From: Rhodanobacter sp. UBA5168
Lineage (GTDB): Bacteria; Pseudomonadota; Gammaproteobacteria; Xanthomonadales; Rhodanobacteraceae
Length of the DNA: 40,647 nucleotides
Direction of reading: 5' to 3'
Assembly: GCA_002413455.1 (NCBI GenBank)
Contig: DHXA01000182.1
Span: 46,336 to 86,982 of the forward strand
A program made the translations under genes and the position numbers. Below the pieces are notes generated by a model. That model saw only the letters and a program-made list of their open reading frames with translations, was not told where the DNA came from and searched no databases. Positions 16,707 through 25,604 of the stretch are shown in pieces (position 1 is the first letter of the stretch; each line of letters starts with the position of its first letter).

Positions 16707-17027
16707 TCATTCGCGCCGTCGGGCGATGATGTCGAGCAGGAAACCCTCCAGCAGTTCGTGCTGTCCGGCGGCGAGGAGCTGGGCGGGCGTCAGGCCGCCC
16801 AGTTCGTCGATGCCATCGCCGGCCCACCATTGCGCCAGGCGCGCCGGATCGTTCTCGAGCCGTCTGGCCAATTTTCGGATGTGGAAATAGGCGAACGACT
16901 GTTGTCCGGCCGATGCAGACACTCGGGGGGACTCCATGCGTCGACCGGAGACGCGCTGGCGAAGGGACGTCCGTGCCAAGTTGACGCTGCTGACGTCGCT
17001 GTGCGACGGCTGGGTCATGGGTGTCAT
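16707..17027 (-). CDS. Small protein of unknown function
   Basis: A 106-residue protein not recognised as a named family. The N-terminal half is Ser/Arg-rich and probably disordered. Residues about 48-104 look folded (FHIRKLARRLENDP, WWAGDGIDELGG, LTPAQLLAAGQHELLEGFLLDI). The Trp pair, ELGG and the following helix recall the C-termini of Xre/MbcA-like antitoxin domains, but this is a loose likeness. The ATG at 17027 is preceded by GGAGAA; codons further upstream lack this. It ends 62 bp before the VOC gene. No toxin partner is adjacent. Confidence 0.6.
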   Translation of the reverse strand: MTPMTQPSHSDVSSVNLARTSLRQRVSGRRMESPRVSASAGQQSFAYFHIRKLARRLENDPARLAQWWAGDGIDELGGLTPAQLLAAGQHELLEGFLLDIIARRRE

Positions 17028-17237
17028 GATCTTCTCCGTGGGTAACAAAGGGCCCTCCTGCGGCGTTGCCGCGGAGGTAGCCAGTCAGTGATCGGGCCGT
17101 TGCCTCATGCTGGCTTTGCGGCAACCAGGTCGTATTGGCAAACGGCATGCGTGGTTGGCTAAACCGGCGCTGGGACATGCGAAAGGAAGTGGCCGAGCGC
17201 AGTCCCGCCGGGGCTCCAGGGCACTGGCCCATTCAAC

Positions 17238-18779
17238 TCAGTGCCCAATGGACGCTGCATCCACCACCCGTGTCGGCTTGGGCGCCAGCACGATCAGGAA
17301 GGAGGCGCCGATGAAGATGGCACCCAGCATCGCCATGACCTGGTTGGTCGCCAGCATCATGCTCTGGCCGGAGACCAGGTTGTCCGCGACGCCGCGCACC
17401 ATCTCGCGGTAGTCGCCCAGGGATGGCATGGCCCGGACCAGGTCCTTGGCGCCATCGAAGATGTTGGTCAGTTCGGCGTGGTCGTACTTGGTTTTGTTCT
17501 CCCACACGGTCGTGACAAGGGACGTCGCGATCGCACCGGAAATCGTGCGGACGAAGTTCATCAGGCCCGCGGCCGAGGCGGTCTCCTCTTCATTCACCGA
17601 GGCCATGGCCACGCCGGTGATGGGCACGTAGAACATCGGCATCCCCACACCCATGACGAACAGCGGCAGGCAGATCTGCCAATACGTCATGTCCATGCTC
17701 GCCATGGACCGCCACAGCATGTCCAGGCCAAGCCACATCACGCCGAGGAAGATGAAGTAGCGCGCGTCGAACCGTGAGGCCAGGTTGGCCGCGATGGGCG
17801 AAAAGATCACCGACAGAACCCCGCCCCACGCCACTGCCATGCCGGCCCAGGTGGTGGTGTAGCCCATGTTGTACTGAAGCCACAGTGGGGTCAGCACGTT
17901 CACGCCGAAGAACGCGCCGAAGGCCAGCATCAGGACCACCATGCACGAGGCAAAGCCGCGATGCCGGAAGACACGCACGTCCACGATCGGATGTTCTGCG
18001 GTCAGCTCCCAGATGAGGAAAGCAAGGAAGCCCACGACCGCCACAACGGCCAGCACACAGATCTTGGTCGATGAGAACCAGTCAGCGTCCTTGCCCTCGT
18101 CCAGCATGATTTGAAGCGCGGCGACCCAGACCACCAGCAGGACCATCCCCACGGTATCCATCGGGCTTTTCTGCAGCGGGTTCTCGCGGCTCCTGAGCAG
18201 GGTCCAGGCGATCACGCCGAACACTGCCGCCATCGGGACGTTGATGAGGAAGACCCACGACCAGCTGTAGTTGTCGCACAGCCAGCCACCCAGCACTGGA
18301 CCCACCACAGGCGCCAGCAAGGTGGTCATGGCCCACAGGCCCGTGGCCTGCATGGCCTTCTCCTTCGGGAAGATCCGCAGCAATAAGGTCTGCGACAGTG
18401 CCATCAGCGGCCCGCCGGCAAGGCCCTGCAGCACGCGCATGCCGACCAGCATGCCGAACGAGGTGGACAGGCCGCACAGCAGGGAGGACAGGCCAAACAT
18501 CTCCACCGCGATCGAGAACAGCAACACTCCACCAAATCGTTTTGACAACCAGCCGGTCAACGGCACTGTGATTGCCTCGGCCACCGCATAGGAAGTAATG
18601 ATCCAGGTGCCCTGGCTGCCGGCGGCACCAAGCGCGCCGGTCATGTTCGGTACGGTGACGTTGGCGATCGTCATGTTGAGCACGGCCACGAAGTTGGCCA
18701 TGGCCAACACGATGGCGGCAATCCATAGCGTCGCTCCCTGGAGCGGCGCGTTGTCGGAACGAAGTGAAAGCTCGGACAT
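17238..18779 (-). CDS. emrB: DHA2-family MFS efflux permease, EmrB-like
   Basis: A 513-residue proton-driven drug exporter with about 14 TM helices. Family phrases include LNMTIANVTVPNMTGAL near the first helix, GTWIITSYAVAEAITVPLTGWL, RVLQGLAGGPLMALSQTLL and LLAPVVGPVLGGWL (motif C of antiporters). It starts 10 bp after the emrA stop with AGGAA upstream, so it is the third gene of an OMF-EmrA-EmrB operon that should form a tripartite pump across both membranes. The substrate is unknown. The MFS fold and EmrB/QacA type are certain. Confidence 0.93.
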   Translation of the reverse strand: MSELSLRSDNAPLQGATLWIAAIVLAMANFVAVLNMTIANVTVPNMTGALGAAGSQGTWIITSYAVAEAITVPLTGWLSKRFGGVLLFSIAVEMFGLSSLLCGLSTSFGMLVGMRVLQGLAGGPLMALSQTLLLRIFPKEKAMQATGLWAMTTLLAPVVGPVLGGWLCDNYSWSWVFLINVPMAAVFGVIAWTLLRSRENPLQKSPMDTVGMVLLVVWVAALQIMLDEGKDADWFSSTKICVLAVVAVVGFLAFLIWELTAEHPIVDVRVFRHRGFASCMVVLMLAFGAFFGVNVLTPLWLQYNMGYTTTWAGMAVAWGGVLSVIFSPIAANLASRFDARYFIFLGVMWLGLDMLWRSMASMDMTYWQICLPLFVMGVGMPMFYVPITGVAMASVNEEETASAAGLMNFVRTISGAIATSLVTTVWENKTKYDHAELTNIFDGAKDLVRAMPSLGDYREMVRGVADNLVSGQSMMLATNQVMAMLGAIFIGASFLIVLAPKPTRVVDAASIGH

Positions 18780-18789
18780 GACTAGTTCC

Positions 18790-19770
18790 TCAAGAGCGGG
18801 AGTTCAGGTCCACCGTCGCCGTCATGGAAAGCCCAACCCGCAGCGGGTGCGCTTCCAGTTCGTTCGACTGCAGGCGGATGCGCACCGGGAGACGCTGCAC
18901 GACCTTGATCCAGTTGCCCGTGGCGTTCTGCGCCGGTATGAGCGCGAAGGCCGCACCGGTGCCACCGGAGAACCCTTCGACGGTGCCATGGAACACAACG
19001 TCATCGCCGTACAAGTCCGACACCAAGCGCACCGGCTGGCCCGTGCGCACTTTGGCGAGCTGCACTTCCTTGAAGTTCGCATCGACATACATGTCCTGCA
19101 CGGGTACCACCGACATCAGCGGTACGCTCGGCTGGATGCGTTGGCCGGGCTGCACTTGGCGGCGTGCCACGATGCCGTCGACGGGTGAGCGGATGATGGT
19201 GCGATCGAGGTCGACGTGGGCACGATCCAGGCCCGCCTGCGCCAGTTGTACGGCTGCGTCTGCCGCATCGAGGCCGGCCTTGGCCACGTTCCATCCGTCC
19301 TTCACCTTTGTCAGCTCATCGCCCGAAATCGCGCCGGAGCCATCCAGCGCCGAGCGTCGCCGCAGATCGACGGAGGCGCGCTGGAGTTCGGCCGCCGCCG
19401 CACTCGCCTGCGCCTTCGCCCGGGCCATGTCGGCGCGTGCCTGGGACACGGCCAACCGGGTGTCGGTCTGATCGATGGCCACGAGCACGTCGCCCTTGTG
19501 GACCCTCTGCGAGTCGGCCGCCCGTACGTCCGTCACCCGACCCTCGATCTGCGAGGTGACCATGGCCACCTCGGCCGCGGTGTAGGCATTGTCTGTCGCC
19601 ACGTGGCGCGAGCCCACCTGCACCCAGTAGGTGCGGTAGCCGATGCCGGCGCCAGCGGCCGCCAGCGCGAGCAGGGAAAACATGCCCAGCCTGCGCCAGC
19701 GCTTCTTGCCGGCGAGAGTGACTTTGGGAGCGGCCGGCTCGGCTCGAAGTTCGATCGTCGTCGTATTCAT
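18790..19770 (-). CDS. emrA: EmrA-like membrane-fusion protein
   Basis: A 326-residue HlyD-type periplasmic adaptor. A TM anchor spans about 28-46 and the first lipoyl half-motif is near 60-100 (ATDNAYTAAEVAMVTSQIEG). A coiled-coil hairpin follows (about 100-190). The second half-motif is IIRSPVDGIVARRQVQPGQ, and the beta-barrel domain ends in MTATVDL. The ATG at 19770 has AGGAA nine bases upstream and is preferred. An upstream ATG at 19809 overlapping the oprM stop by 4 bp would add 13 residues without a ribosome site. It couples the EmrB-like permease to the outer-membrane channel. Confidence 0.92.
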   Translation of the reverse strand: MNTTTIELRAEPAAPKVTLAGKKRWRRLGMFSLLALAAAGAGIGYRTYWVQVGSRHVATDNAYTAAEVAMVTSQIEGRVTDVRAADSQRVHKGDVLVAIDQTDTRLAVSQARADMARAKAQASAAAAELQRASVDLRRRSALDGSGAISGDELTKVKDGWNVAKAGLDAADAAVQLAQAGLDRAHVDLDRTIIRSPVDGIVARRQVQPGQRIQPSVPLMSVVPVQDMYVDANFKEVQLAKVRTGQPVRLVSDLYGDDVVFHGTVEGFSGGTGAAFALIPAQNATGNWIKVVQRLPVRIRLQSNELEAHPLRVGLSMTATVDLNSRS

Positions 19771-19805
19771 GGTCGGGATTCCTGTGATTTCAGATTTGAG
19801 GGAAG

Positions 19806-21326
19806 TCATGGGGCGGCGGGGGCCTTGAAGCCACCGCCGAGGGCGCGCACCAGCGCAACATCCAGGGCGAACGTGCGCGACTGCGCGTCGGCCAGTTCAC
19901 TGCGCGCAGATAGCAAGGTGTCCTCGACGGAGAGCACTTCGAGATAGGACGCGAGCCCACCCCGGTAGCGCTTGGATACCATCTGGTAGGCCTCTTCGAC
20001 GGAGTCGACGGACGACTGCAGCGAAGCGAGTTGGCCGTCCAGCGATCGGCGGCTTGTCACCACGTCGGCCGTTTCATGCAGGGCGTTGATGAGCGTGGCG
20101 TTGTAGCTGGCCACCGCGGCGTCGTACTCGGCATGGGCGCCGCGCAACTGCCCCTGCAGGCGCTCGGTATTGAAAATCGGCAGCGAAATCGCAGGGCCAA
20201 CGCCGCCGAACGAGGAGGTGCCCTTGGCGAGGTTGTCCAACCCAAGCGACATCAGGCCCACGGAGCCGACCAAGTTGATGCTCGGGTAGAACGCGGCCTT
20301 GCTCTGATCGATCCGCCTGGCCGCCGCTTCGGCGCGAAGGCGTGCGGCAACCAGGTCCGAGCGTCGGCCGATCAGATCCATGGCCAGGTTCGCTGGCAGG
20401 CCGAACACGCGGTCCACCGTCGCCGAGGGCCGCGCGATGGTCAATCCACGATCAGGGCCTTCACCCACGAGGGCGGCGATGGCGTTCTTCTGCAACGCAA
20501 TGCGCTCGTCGGTCGCCTGCAACGCCGCGTTGGCGGCCGCTTGCTGGGCCTCAGCCTGGCGCACCGTCACCAACCCCTCCAATTCCTGGCGCTGCCGTTG
20601 ACGCATCAAGTCGGCCATTTGCCCGCGTACGTTCAGGGCGTCGGCGGCGGTGTCGCGGCTGGCATACAAATGCGCCAGTTCGGCATAGGCCTGTGCAATC
20701 GCGGTCGAGAGCATCAAGCGAGCCTGCTCCACCTCGACCACGCTGGCCCGCTCATCGGAGATCGCCGCAGCGACCGCCGCGCGATTCTTGCCCCAGAAAT
20801 CCAGCTCCCAGGAGAAGTCGATGGAGGCGGTGCCATAGTCGTTCCAACCCTGCGGTAGAGCAGCCCGAGGGGTAAGGAAGTTGTAGCTCTGCTTGCCTTC
20901 GACGGCGGCGGCGTTCGCGGTTACCTGCGGCAGCCGCGACGCGCCTGCGATCTGGCTCATGCCCTGCGCCGCCTCGAGGCGGGCCCTGGCCATCGTCAGG
21001 GTGGGTGCGCCGGCCATGGCCTGCTCGATCAGCCGATCCAGTTGCGGATCGCCGTAGCGATGCCACCAGCCCGCGGCGGGCCAGGCGGACACGGCGGCGG
21101 AAAAGCTCGTGGTGGTCTGGAGGGCTTCCGGACGCTTGATCTGCGCGTCGTCCGGCAGGTGCGGGATCGCGGCACAGCCGGCCAGCCACGACACCATCAG
21201 GGCTGCGCAGAGAGTACGCAGCCGGGGGGAGAAGAGGGCGCCGGATGTGGCGAGCGCGGCCGTGGTACGGCGTCGCGGCGACGGCGTCGAACGAGGCATC
21301 TGAAGCGGGGATGGGGAGTGCGTCAT
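19806..21326 (-). CDS. NodT/OprM-family outer-membrane efflux lipoprotein
   Basis: A 506-residue outer-membrane factor, first gene of the efflux operon. The lipobox LAGC puts the acylated Cys at residue 51, after an unusually long basic N-terminus; a start at an internal Met (residue 10) is possible. The two OEP repeats are visible, each with long helices (GDPQLDRLIEQAMAGAPTLTMARARLEAAQ near 90-120, and YDAAVASYNATLINALHETADVV near 410-432). Trimeric TolC-like channels of this type give the pump its exit duct. Four tandem 11-bp direct repeats end 54 bp before its start, a likely activator site. Confidence 0.92.
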   Translation of the reverse strand: MTHSPSPLQMPRSTPSPRRRTTAALATSGALFSPRLRTLCAALMVSWLAGCAAIPHLPDDAQIKRPEALQTTTSFSAAVSAWPAAGWWHRYGDPQLDRLIEQAMAGAPTLTMARARLEAAQGMSQIAGASRLPQVTANAAAVEGKQSYNFLTPRAALPQGWNDYGTASIDFSWELDFWGKNRAAVAAAISDERASVVEVEQARLMLSTAIAQAYAELAHLYASRDTAADALNVRGQMADLMRQRQRQELEGLVTVRQAEAQQAAANAALQATDERIALQKNAIAALVGEGPDRGLTIARPSATVDRVFGLPANLAMDLIGRRSDLVAARLRAEAAARRIDQSKAAFYPSINLVGSVGLMSLGLDNLAKGTSSFGGVGPAISLPIFNTERLQGQLRGAHAEYDAAVASYNATLINALHETADVVTSRRSLDGQLASLQSSVDSVEEAYQMVSKRYRGGLASYLEVLSVEDTLLSARSELADAQSRTFALDVALVRALGGGFKAPAAP

Positions 21327-21379
21327 GGGTGTACCCGGTTGGTTTTTTCGGTGTGGTCAGCGTAGGCGGCGTGCCATCG

Positions 21380-21423
21380 CGAGTCGTCAGCAAAGCGTCG
21401 GTATTTCGTCGGCGATTTGTCGG
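21380..21423 (-). promoter_or_regulatory. Four tandem 11-bp direct repeats upstream of the efflux operon
   Basis: Read on the minus strand, four units follow without gaps: CCGACAAATCG, CCGACGAAATA, CCGACGCTTTG, CTGACGACTCG. The last unit supplies CTGACG, a -35-like box, with GCCTAC 17 bp further as a poor -10. Eleven-base phasing is what OmpR/PhoB/CadC-type winged-helix proteins recognise. A related array precedes the 149-residue protein gene. Confidence 0.7.
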
Positions 21424-21431
21424 ACCTGCGG

Positions 21432-21881
21432 CTAGATCCGCCCCTGCAGGGAGGTCAGCTCCGCGCGGCAGGTTTCGGCGAAGTCCCTGAGGAGATCGGC
21501 GTCCTGGGACCGCGCCAGCTGGCGCAACTCATCGAGCGCCAGGTTGCGCGACAGATACTGTTCGGTGATGCGACGGAGCAACCGCTCGGCCTGGTCCAGC
21601 ACCGCTGGCGACGCGCAAAGCCGGATGCGATTGAGCAGCGCGAGAACAGTCAGCAAGGTCTCGGGCTTTTCCAAGGTATGGGTGAGCGAATCCATCAGGA
21701 GTTTCGCGCACTCGCCGATGAACTCCCCATAGAGCGTTTCGCGCTTGCGCATTTCCTCGCGCACCAGCTCGCGCCTGCCGACTGTCTTGTGCGCTACCCA
21801 TGTGGTCGCGATCGATGCGGAACCGCCGAGCAGCGTGCCGAATGCCGTGAGCAAGGTCGGGTACGCGATGGGATTGATCAT
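21432..21881 (-). CDS. Membrane-anchored protein of unknown function
   Basis: A 149-residue protein with one hydrophobic N-terminal segment (about 7-30, with small residues GTLLGGSASIATTW). It continues into a charged, almost wholly helical cytoplasmic-type domain (RRELVREEMRKRETLYGEFIGECAKLL and beyond), probably coiled coil. No named family was recognised. It lies between the efflux operon (stop to efflux start, 105 bp) and the large regulator. The 11-bp repeat array upstream at 22055-22087 matches the one before the efflux operon, so shared control is inferred. Its stop is only 8 bp from the other array, so its transcript could read into the efflux operon. Confidence 0.75.
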   Translation of the reverse strand: MINPIAYPTLLTAFGTLLGGSASIATTWVAHKTVGRRELVREEMRKRETLYGEFIGECAKLLMDSLTHTLEKPETLLTVLALLNRIRLCASPAVLDQAERLLRRITEQYLSRNLALDELRQLARSQDADLLRDFAETCRAELTSLQGRI

Positions 21882-22222
21882 GGGGGTGGTCTCTGGATTG
21901 CGTGTTCGAGGTCATGGGCTGCGCCACGCGTGCTTCGCGCTGCGTCGGATGCGCCGTCGCCGGGCAGGCTTGTCTCCGCGGCAGGCAGCCGCTCGTTGCC
22001 TCGCGGCCATTTGGCTTGCCAGGCGACAGGTGAACGCTAGGGCCGCCTGCCGATCGAGTCGTCAGGAAAACATCGGCATTTCGTCGGGATCGGATCGCCG
22101 GGACATGCCTCGGCGCCAAACTGATCGCCGTGATGCCAGGGCGGCACCCGCGCAGGTCGTCAGTGCGACGGCGCGTGTGCCGTCACAGACGAGTCACTCC
22201 GGCCGGACGGTCGGTTCGCTGC
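21882..22222. other. Regulatory gap between the regulator stop and the 149-residue protein gene
   Basis: A 341-bp stretch that holds the second 11-bp repeat array and its promoter-like box. The remaining part, nearer the regulator stop, shows no convincing terminator or gene. The distance from the array to the downstream start codon is about 170 bp, implying a long leader or a second start that was not seen. Confidence 0.5.
22055..22087 (-). promoter_or_regulatory. Three tandem 11-bp direct repeats, second copy of the operator
   Basis: On the minus strand the units are CCGACGAAATG, CCGATGTTTTC and CTGACGACTCG. The last unit is identical to the last unit of the array before the efflux operon, and the first differs from its counterpart by one base. 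CTGACG is again followed after 17 bp by a CCTA-containing hexamer (CCCTAG). Confidence 0.7.
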
Positions 22223-25147
22223 TCAGGTTGGGGAGGTGTCGCCGAGCCATGCCCTGGCTTTGGCATGAGCGGCGGTATCGATGGCTTCGGGAAGCATCCC
22301 GATGAGTGTTTCGAGTGCGCACCGGTCTTGCGCCGTCGCGTCGCCGTACTCGAAGAGTTCCAGCATCGCGAGCAACTCGAGCCAGGCCGCTTCCTGTGCC
22401 CGCGCTTCGGCGATCGCGCGCCTGATCGATGCATTCGCCGCGACAGCGTCACCATGGCCACGCGCGAGGGCCGCCTCGATCAGCAGGAGCTGTGGGAGAT
22501 AGATCCTTTCACCGAGTCTTTCCGAGATCTGAAGTGCTTCCTCGAGTTCCCTGCGGGCTCCGTCGAGATCGCCCGCCAGCAGCAGCGCCTCCGCGGCATA
22601 ACCCAGGGTCTCGCTGGCGCCCGCCAGCATCCCGAGACGGGTGTTCTCCTCGTAAGCATTCCGGATCAGCGCATGACCCTCGTGCGGCTTTCCCGCGCGT
22701 GCTGTCGCCCAGCCGAGAAACCAGCGAGCCGCGGTCCGCCCCTGCACCAGAGCGAACTCGTCGACGAGCGACTGCATTTGCCCGGCGAGGGCGGCGACGC
22801 GCTCGACGTTGCCCAGCCGCAGCTCGACGACGGTTTCGAACCAGATGGCGATCATCCGGGTCATGGGCTGCGCGCCAGCGCGCGCTCGCGAGCGCGCTTC
22901 GCTCAAGCGCCTTCTTGCCGATTCGACCCGCCCGAGATGCATGAGCTGGACGGCAAGCAGGGTCAACGTCGTGACCTGCGGATCGGCGATGAACGGATTC
23001 TCCGGAGATTCCTGAAGCGAGCCGACGGCGCCGAGGCCGCGTTCGAACCATGCGCGGGCCTGGTTCGGCCGACCCTGCAGCATGTGCACGTCGCCTTGCA
23101 CGACGCACGCGCCGAGCAACAGGACGGGATCGTCGCTCGTGGCCGACAACGCTTCGCTGCGTTCCGCCACGCCGAGGGCCTCGGCGTACTCGGCGCGCGT
23201 CACCAGCGTGATGCCGAAACTGTGCAGCAGCAATCCACGCATGCGGTGGCGCGGTACGCCGCCGAGCAGTGCGTGCGCACGAGCGAACGCGGTTTTCGCC
23301 TCGCTGGAACTGAAGCCGAGCATATGCAATGCGGCCACGCCGCTAAGCGTTGCCAGTGTGATCTCCACGTCCACGCGCTCGGTTCCGGCTGGCGATCGAT
23401 GGAGCAGCTCAAGTCCATGCTCGGCCAGCGCCCTGCACGCGGCAGGGCTGAAATGGAGCAGCGCCGCTTCGGCCGCTTCCGCACAGTAGCGCAACGCCGT
23501 CGCCGGCTCGCTTCCGCGCTCGAAGTGCATGGCGAGCTCCGCGGCGGCGATCGACGAACCGGCCGCCAGCTCGCCTTCCAGCGCGGTGCCGACCTTCCGG
23601 TGGAGTTCCGCCCGGCTCAACGGAGGCGTACGTTCGTACAGAACCTGGCGGAAAATCGCATGCCGGAACGAGTACGTCAGCTCCAGCGGACGGCCGCCTT
23701 CATCCCGGCGCGAGGCCGTGAGCCACAAACCCTCGCGTTCGAGATCGTCGCAGGCGTGGCCGACCCATAGCGCTTCGCGCCCGATCGCGTTGGCGACGGT
23801 GCCGACGCGGAAGTCGACGCCGCAGACCGCGGCGGCGGACAGCATCATCCGGTGTTCGTCGCCCAGCCTGGCGATGTAGCGATCGATGATCGCCGCCAGA
23901 TTTTCCGGAACCGCCATGCGCGCGATCTGCGCGCCGGGGACCGGGGCGTCGGGCTCCTGCGCTGCCCGCGCCGCCAGCTCGCTCACGACCGATGCCACGA
24001 ACAGCGGCAATCCGTCGGTGCGCTCCTGCAAGGCACTCACGAAGGCCTCGTCCGCCACGATCTCCGGCGCGCGTAGCGCCACGAAATCCGCCACCTCTTC
24101 CCCGGAGAACGGATCAAGCACGATTTCTTCGCACAACCGATGCAGACGCAGCTCGCGCCGCAAAGGGTTCAGCGGATGATCCAATGCGACCACCTCGGCG
24201 AGACGGAAGGTGGCGAGCCACATCAGGCGCGCGCTGCCGCGCCGTCGCGCGATGTAGTCGATGAGCTGGATCGTGGCGCGATCGCTCCAATGCAGATCCT
24301 CCGTGACGAGCAACAACGGTCGGTGCTCGGTATAGCGGTCCAGGAACTCGCCCATTTCGCGCAGCGCCCGGTCCGCCCCGACGCCGGCGAGCTCGCGGCG
24401 CAGCGCGTCGCGCTCGTCGGCGGTGCTGAGCCAGGGCAACTGCAGCAGCCATGTCGGTGCGACGGCGCGCAGCAGGGGCGCGGCCGCGGGGTCACGCCGG
24501 CACAGTTCGGCCACGGCCTCCAGAACCGGCAGGTAAGGCTCGCCGCCGCCGTACTGCTCCACGCATTGGCCGCGGATGCAGGCGGCGTCGCCAAGGCCCG
24601 CCATGAAATGTTCGATCAGTGTCGTCTTGCCGATTCCGGGCTCGCCGGTGACCCACGCGATGCTGCGCCTGCCGCTGCGGGCGGCATTCCAGACCGCATG
24701 AAGCTGCGCGAGCGCTTCCCGGCGACCGATCAGCGATCCGGCCGGCGGCGTCGCCACTTTCCAGTCGTCGGAGGTCGTGTGCGAGCCGACGGCGACGGTG
24801 GTCGCGATGAAACGATAGCCTCGCCGCGACACCGTCTCGATGAAACGCGGTTGCCGTGCATCGTCGTCAAGCACCGTGCGCAGTTCGCTGATCACCGTCT
24901 TCAGGACCGATTCGGTAACGAACTGATGGCCCCAGACCTCGTCCAGCAGTGCCTGCTTGGCAAGCAGCGAGCCGGGTTCGCGCACGAGTGCGCACAGCAC
25001 GGCAAACGGCGTGGGCGCGAGCGGTACCGCCTTCCCATCGCGGAGAAGACACGCGTTCGCCTCGTCGAGCTCGAACCGGTCGAAGCGCAATGGCGCGACC
25101 GGCGGGCGAACGCCGCTCGATGGACCATCGCGTTTGGCTGCGGACAT
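22223..25147 (-). CDS. Large winged-helix / AAA ATPase / TPR transcriptional regulator
   Basis: A 974-residue cytoplasmic protein. Residues about 21-115 form an OmpR/CadC-type winged helix (VWGHQFVTESVLKTVISELR, then VSRRGYRFIA). Residues about 138-400 form an AAA/STAND-type ATPase with Walker A GEPGIGKTT (168-176) and a Walker B region LLLVTEDLHWSD. Residues about 540-970 are helical TPR-like repeats. This order is typical of signal-integrating activators in which a ligand or partner protein triggers ATP-dependent assembly. It lies directly upstream of, and on the same strand as, the 149-residue protein gene and the efflux operon, each preceded by 11-bp direct repeats suited to a winged-helix protein. 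The ligand is unknown. Confidence 0.9.
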   Translation of the reverse strand: MSAAKRDGPSSGVRPPVAPLRFDRFELDEANACLLRDGKAVPLAPTPFAVLCALVREPGSLLAKQALLDEVWGHQFVTESVLKTVISELRTVLDDDARQPRFIETVSRRGYRFIATTVAVGSHTTSDDWKVATPPAGSLIGRREALAQLHAVWNAARSGRRSIAWVTGEPGIGKTTLIEHFMAGLGDAACIRGQCVEQYGGGEPYLPVLEAVAELCRRDPAAAPLLRAVAPTWLLQLPWLSTADERDALRRELAGVGADRALREMGEFLDRYTEHRPLLLVTEDLHWSDRATIQLIDYIARRRGSARLMWLATFRLAEVVALDHPLNPLRRELRLHRLCEEIVLDPFSGEEVADFVALRAPEIVADEAFVSALQERTDGLPLFVASVVSELAARAAQEPDAPVPGAQIARMAVPENLAAIIDRYIARLGDEHRMMLSAAAVCGVDFRVGTVANAIGREALWVGHACDDLEREGLWLTASRRDEGGRPLELTYSFRHAIFRQVLYERTPPLSRAELHRKVGTALEGELAAGSSIAAAELAMHFERGSEPATALRYCAEAAEAALLHFSPAACRALAEHGLELLHRSPAGTERVDVEITLATLSGVAALHMLGFSSSEAKTAFARAHALLGGVPRHRMRGLLLHSFGITLVTRAEYAEALGVAERSEALSATSDDPVLLLGACVVQGDVHMLQGRPNQARAWFERGLGAVGSLQESPENPFIADPQVTTLTLLAVQLMHLGRVESARRRLSEARSRARAGAQPMTRMIAIWFETVVELRLGNVERVAALAGQMQSLVDEFALVQGRTAARWFLGWATARAGKPHEGHALIRNAYEENTRLGMLAGASETLGYAAEALLLAGDLDGARRELEEALQISERLGERIYLPQLLLIEAALARGHGDAVAANASIRRAIAEARAQEAAWLELLAMLELFEYGDATAQDRCALETLIGMLPEAIDTAAHAKARAWLGDTSPT

Positions 25148-25385
25148 GTCGAATCAACCGTGCCGTAAAGTGGAGAATACTGCGCTCGCCGTTTCCAGCA
25201 TCCTGCTCCCGAGGCCGACAGAACGGCAAGCCCTAGGCATCACCGCCGGCCCGGCGCATTCCGTGCGATGGTGTTTGATCGGATCTTCAGCAATCAGGGC
25301 GCAAGGATTCCCTGCGTCGTCATCCAGCGTCGGAATTGCTCTGTCCGGGCTATCGATCGTCATCAGTCGTATCCCGCCATCTGGC

Positions 25386-25604
25386 TCAGATTTCGCTTGG
25401 CGTCGGGTCGGGAGGCTCGCCTGCGTTCGATACAAGCTCGCTCGCAAGGGAGTCGAGCAACTCCCGGGCCGACTCGAAGGCGTGCTGACGGCCGGTGACA
25501 ATGTTTTCCAGACGACCCGCGAGCGCGTCGGAACTTGCGTCGCTGCGCAACTTCAACACGAACGTGCGTCGGCTGGGGTACCTCGATTCGTGGCTCAAAC
25601 TCAT
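25386..25604 (-). CDS. Small basic/acidic hypothetical protein
   Basis: A 72-residue protein. The central part RRTFVLKLRSDASSDALAGR followed by ENIVTGRQHAFESARELLDSL resembles small proteins of unknown role seen in many proteobacteria: a beta strand, then helices. The start at 25604 is chosen because conserved-looking sequence begins a few residues later. No strong ribosome site is visible. It lies 238 bp upstream of the regulator on the same strand; any link is unproven. Confidence 0.6.
   Translation of the reverse strand: MSLSHESRYPSRRTFVLKLRSDASSDALAGRLENIVTGRQHAFESARELLDSLASELVSNAGEPPDPTPSEI

Noticed and set aside
19770..19809. EmrA start at 19809, with an ATGA overlap to the outer-membrane factor gene
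   Set aside because: It lacks a ribosome site, whereas the ATG at 19770 has AGGAA at good spacing; the longer form cannot be fully excluded.
22130..23770. Long plus-strand frames opposite the large regulator and opposite the GGDEF-EAL and xanB genes
   Set aside because: They show no domain signatures and lie wholly opposite well-supported genes.
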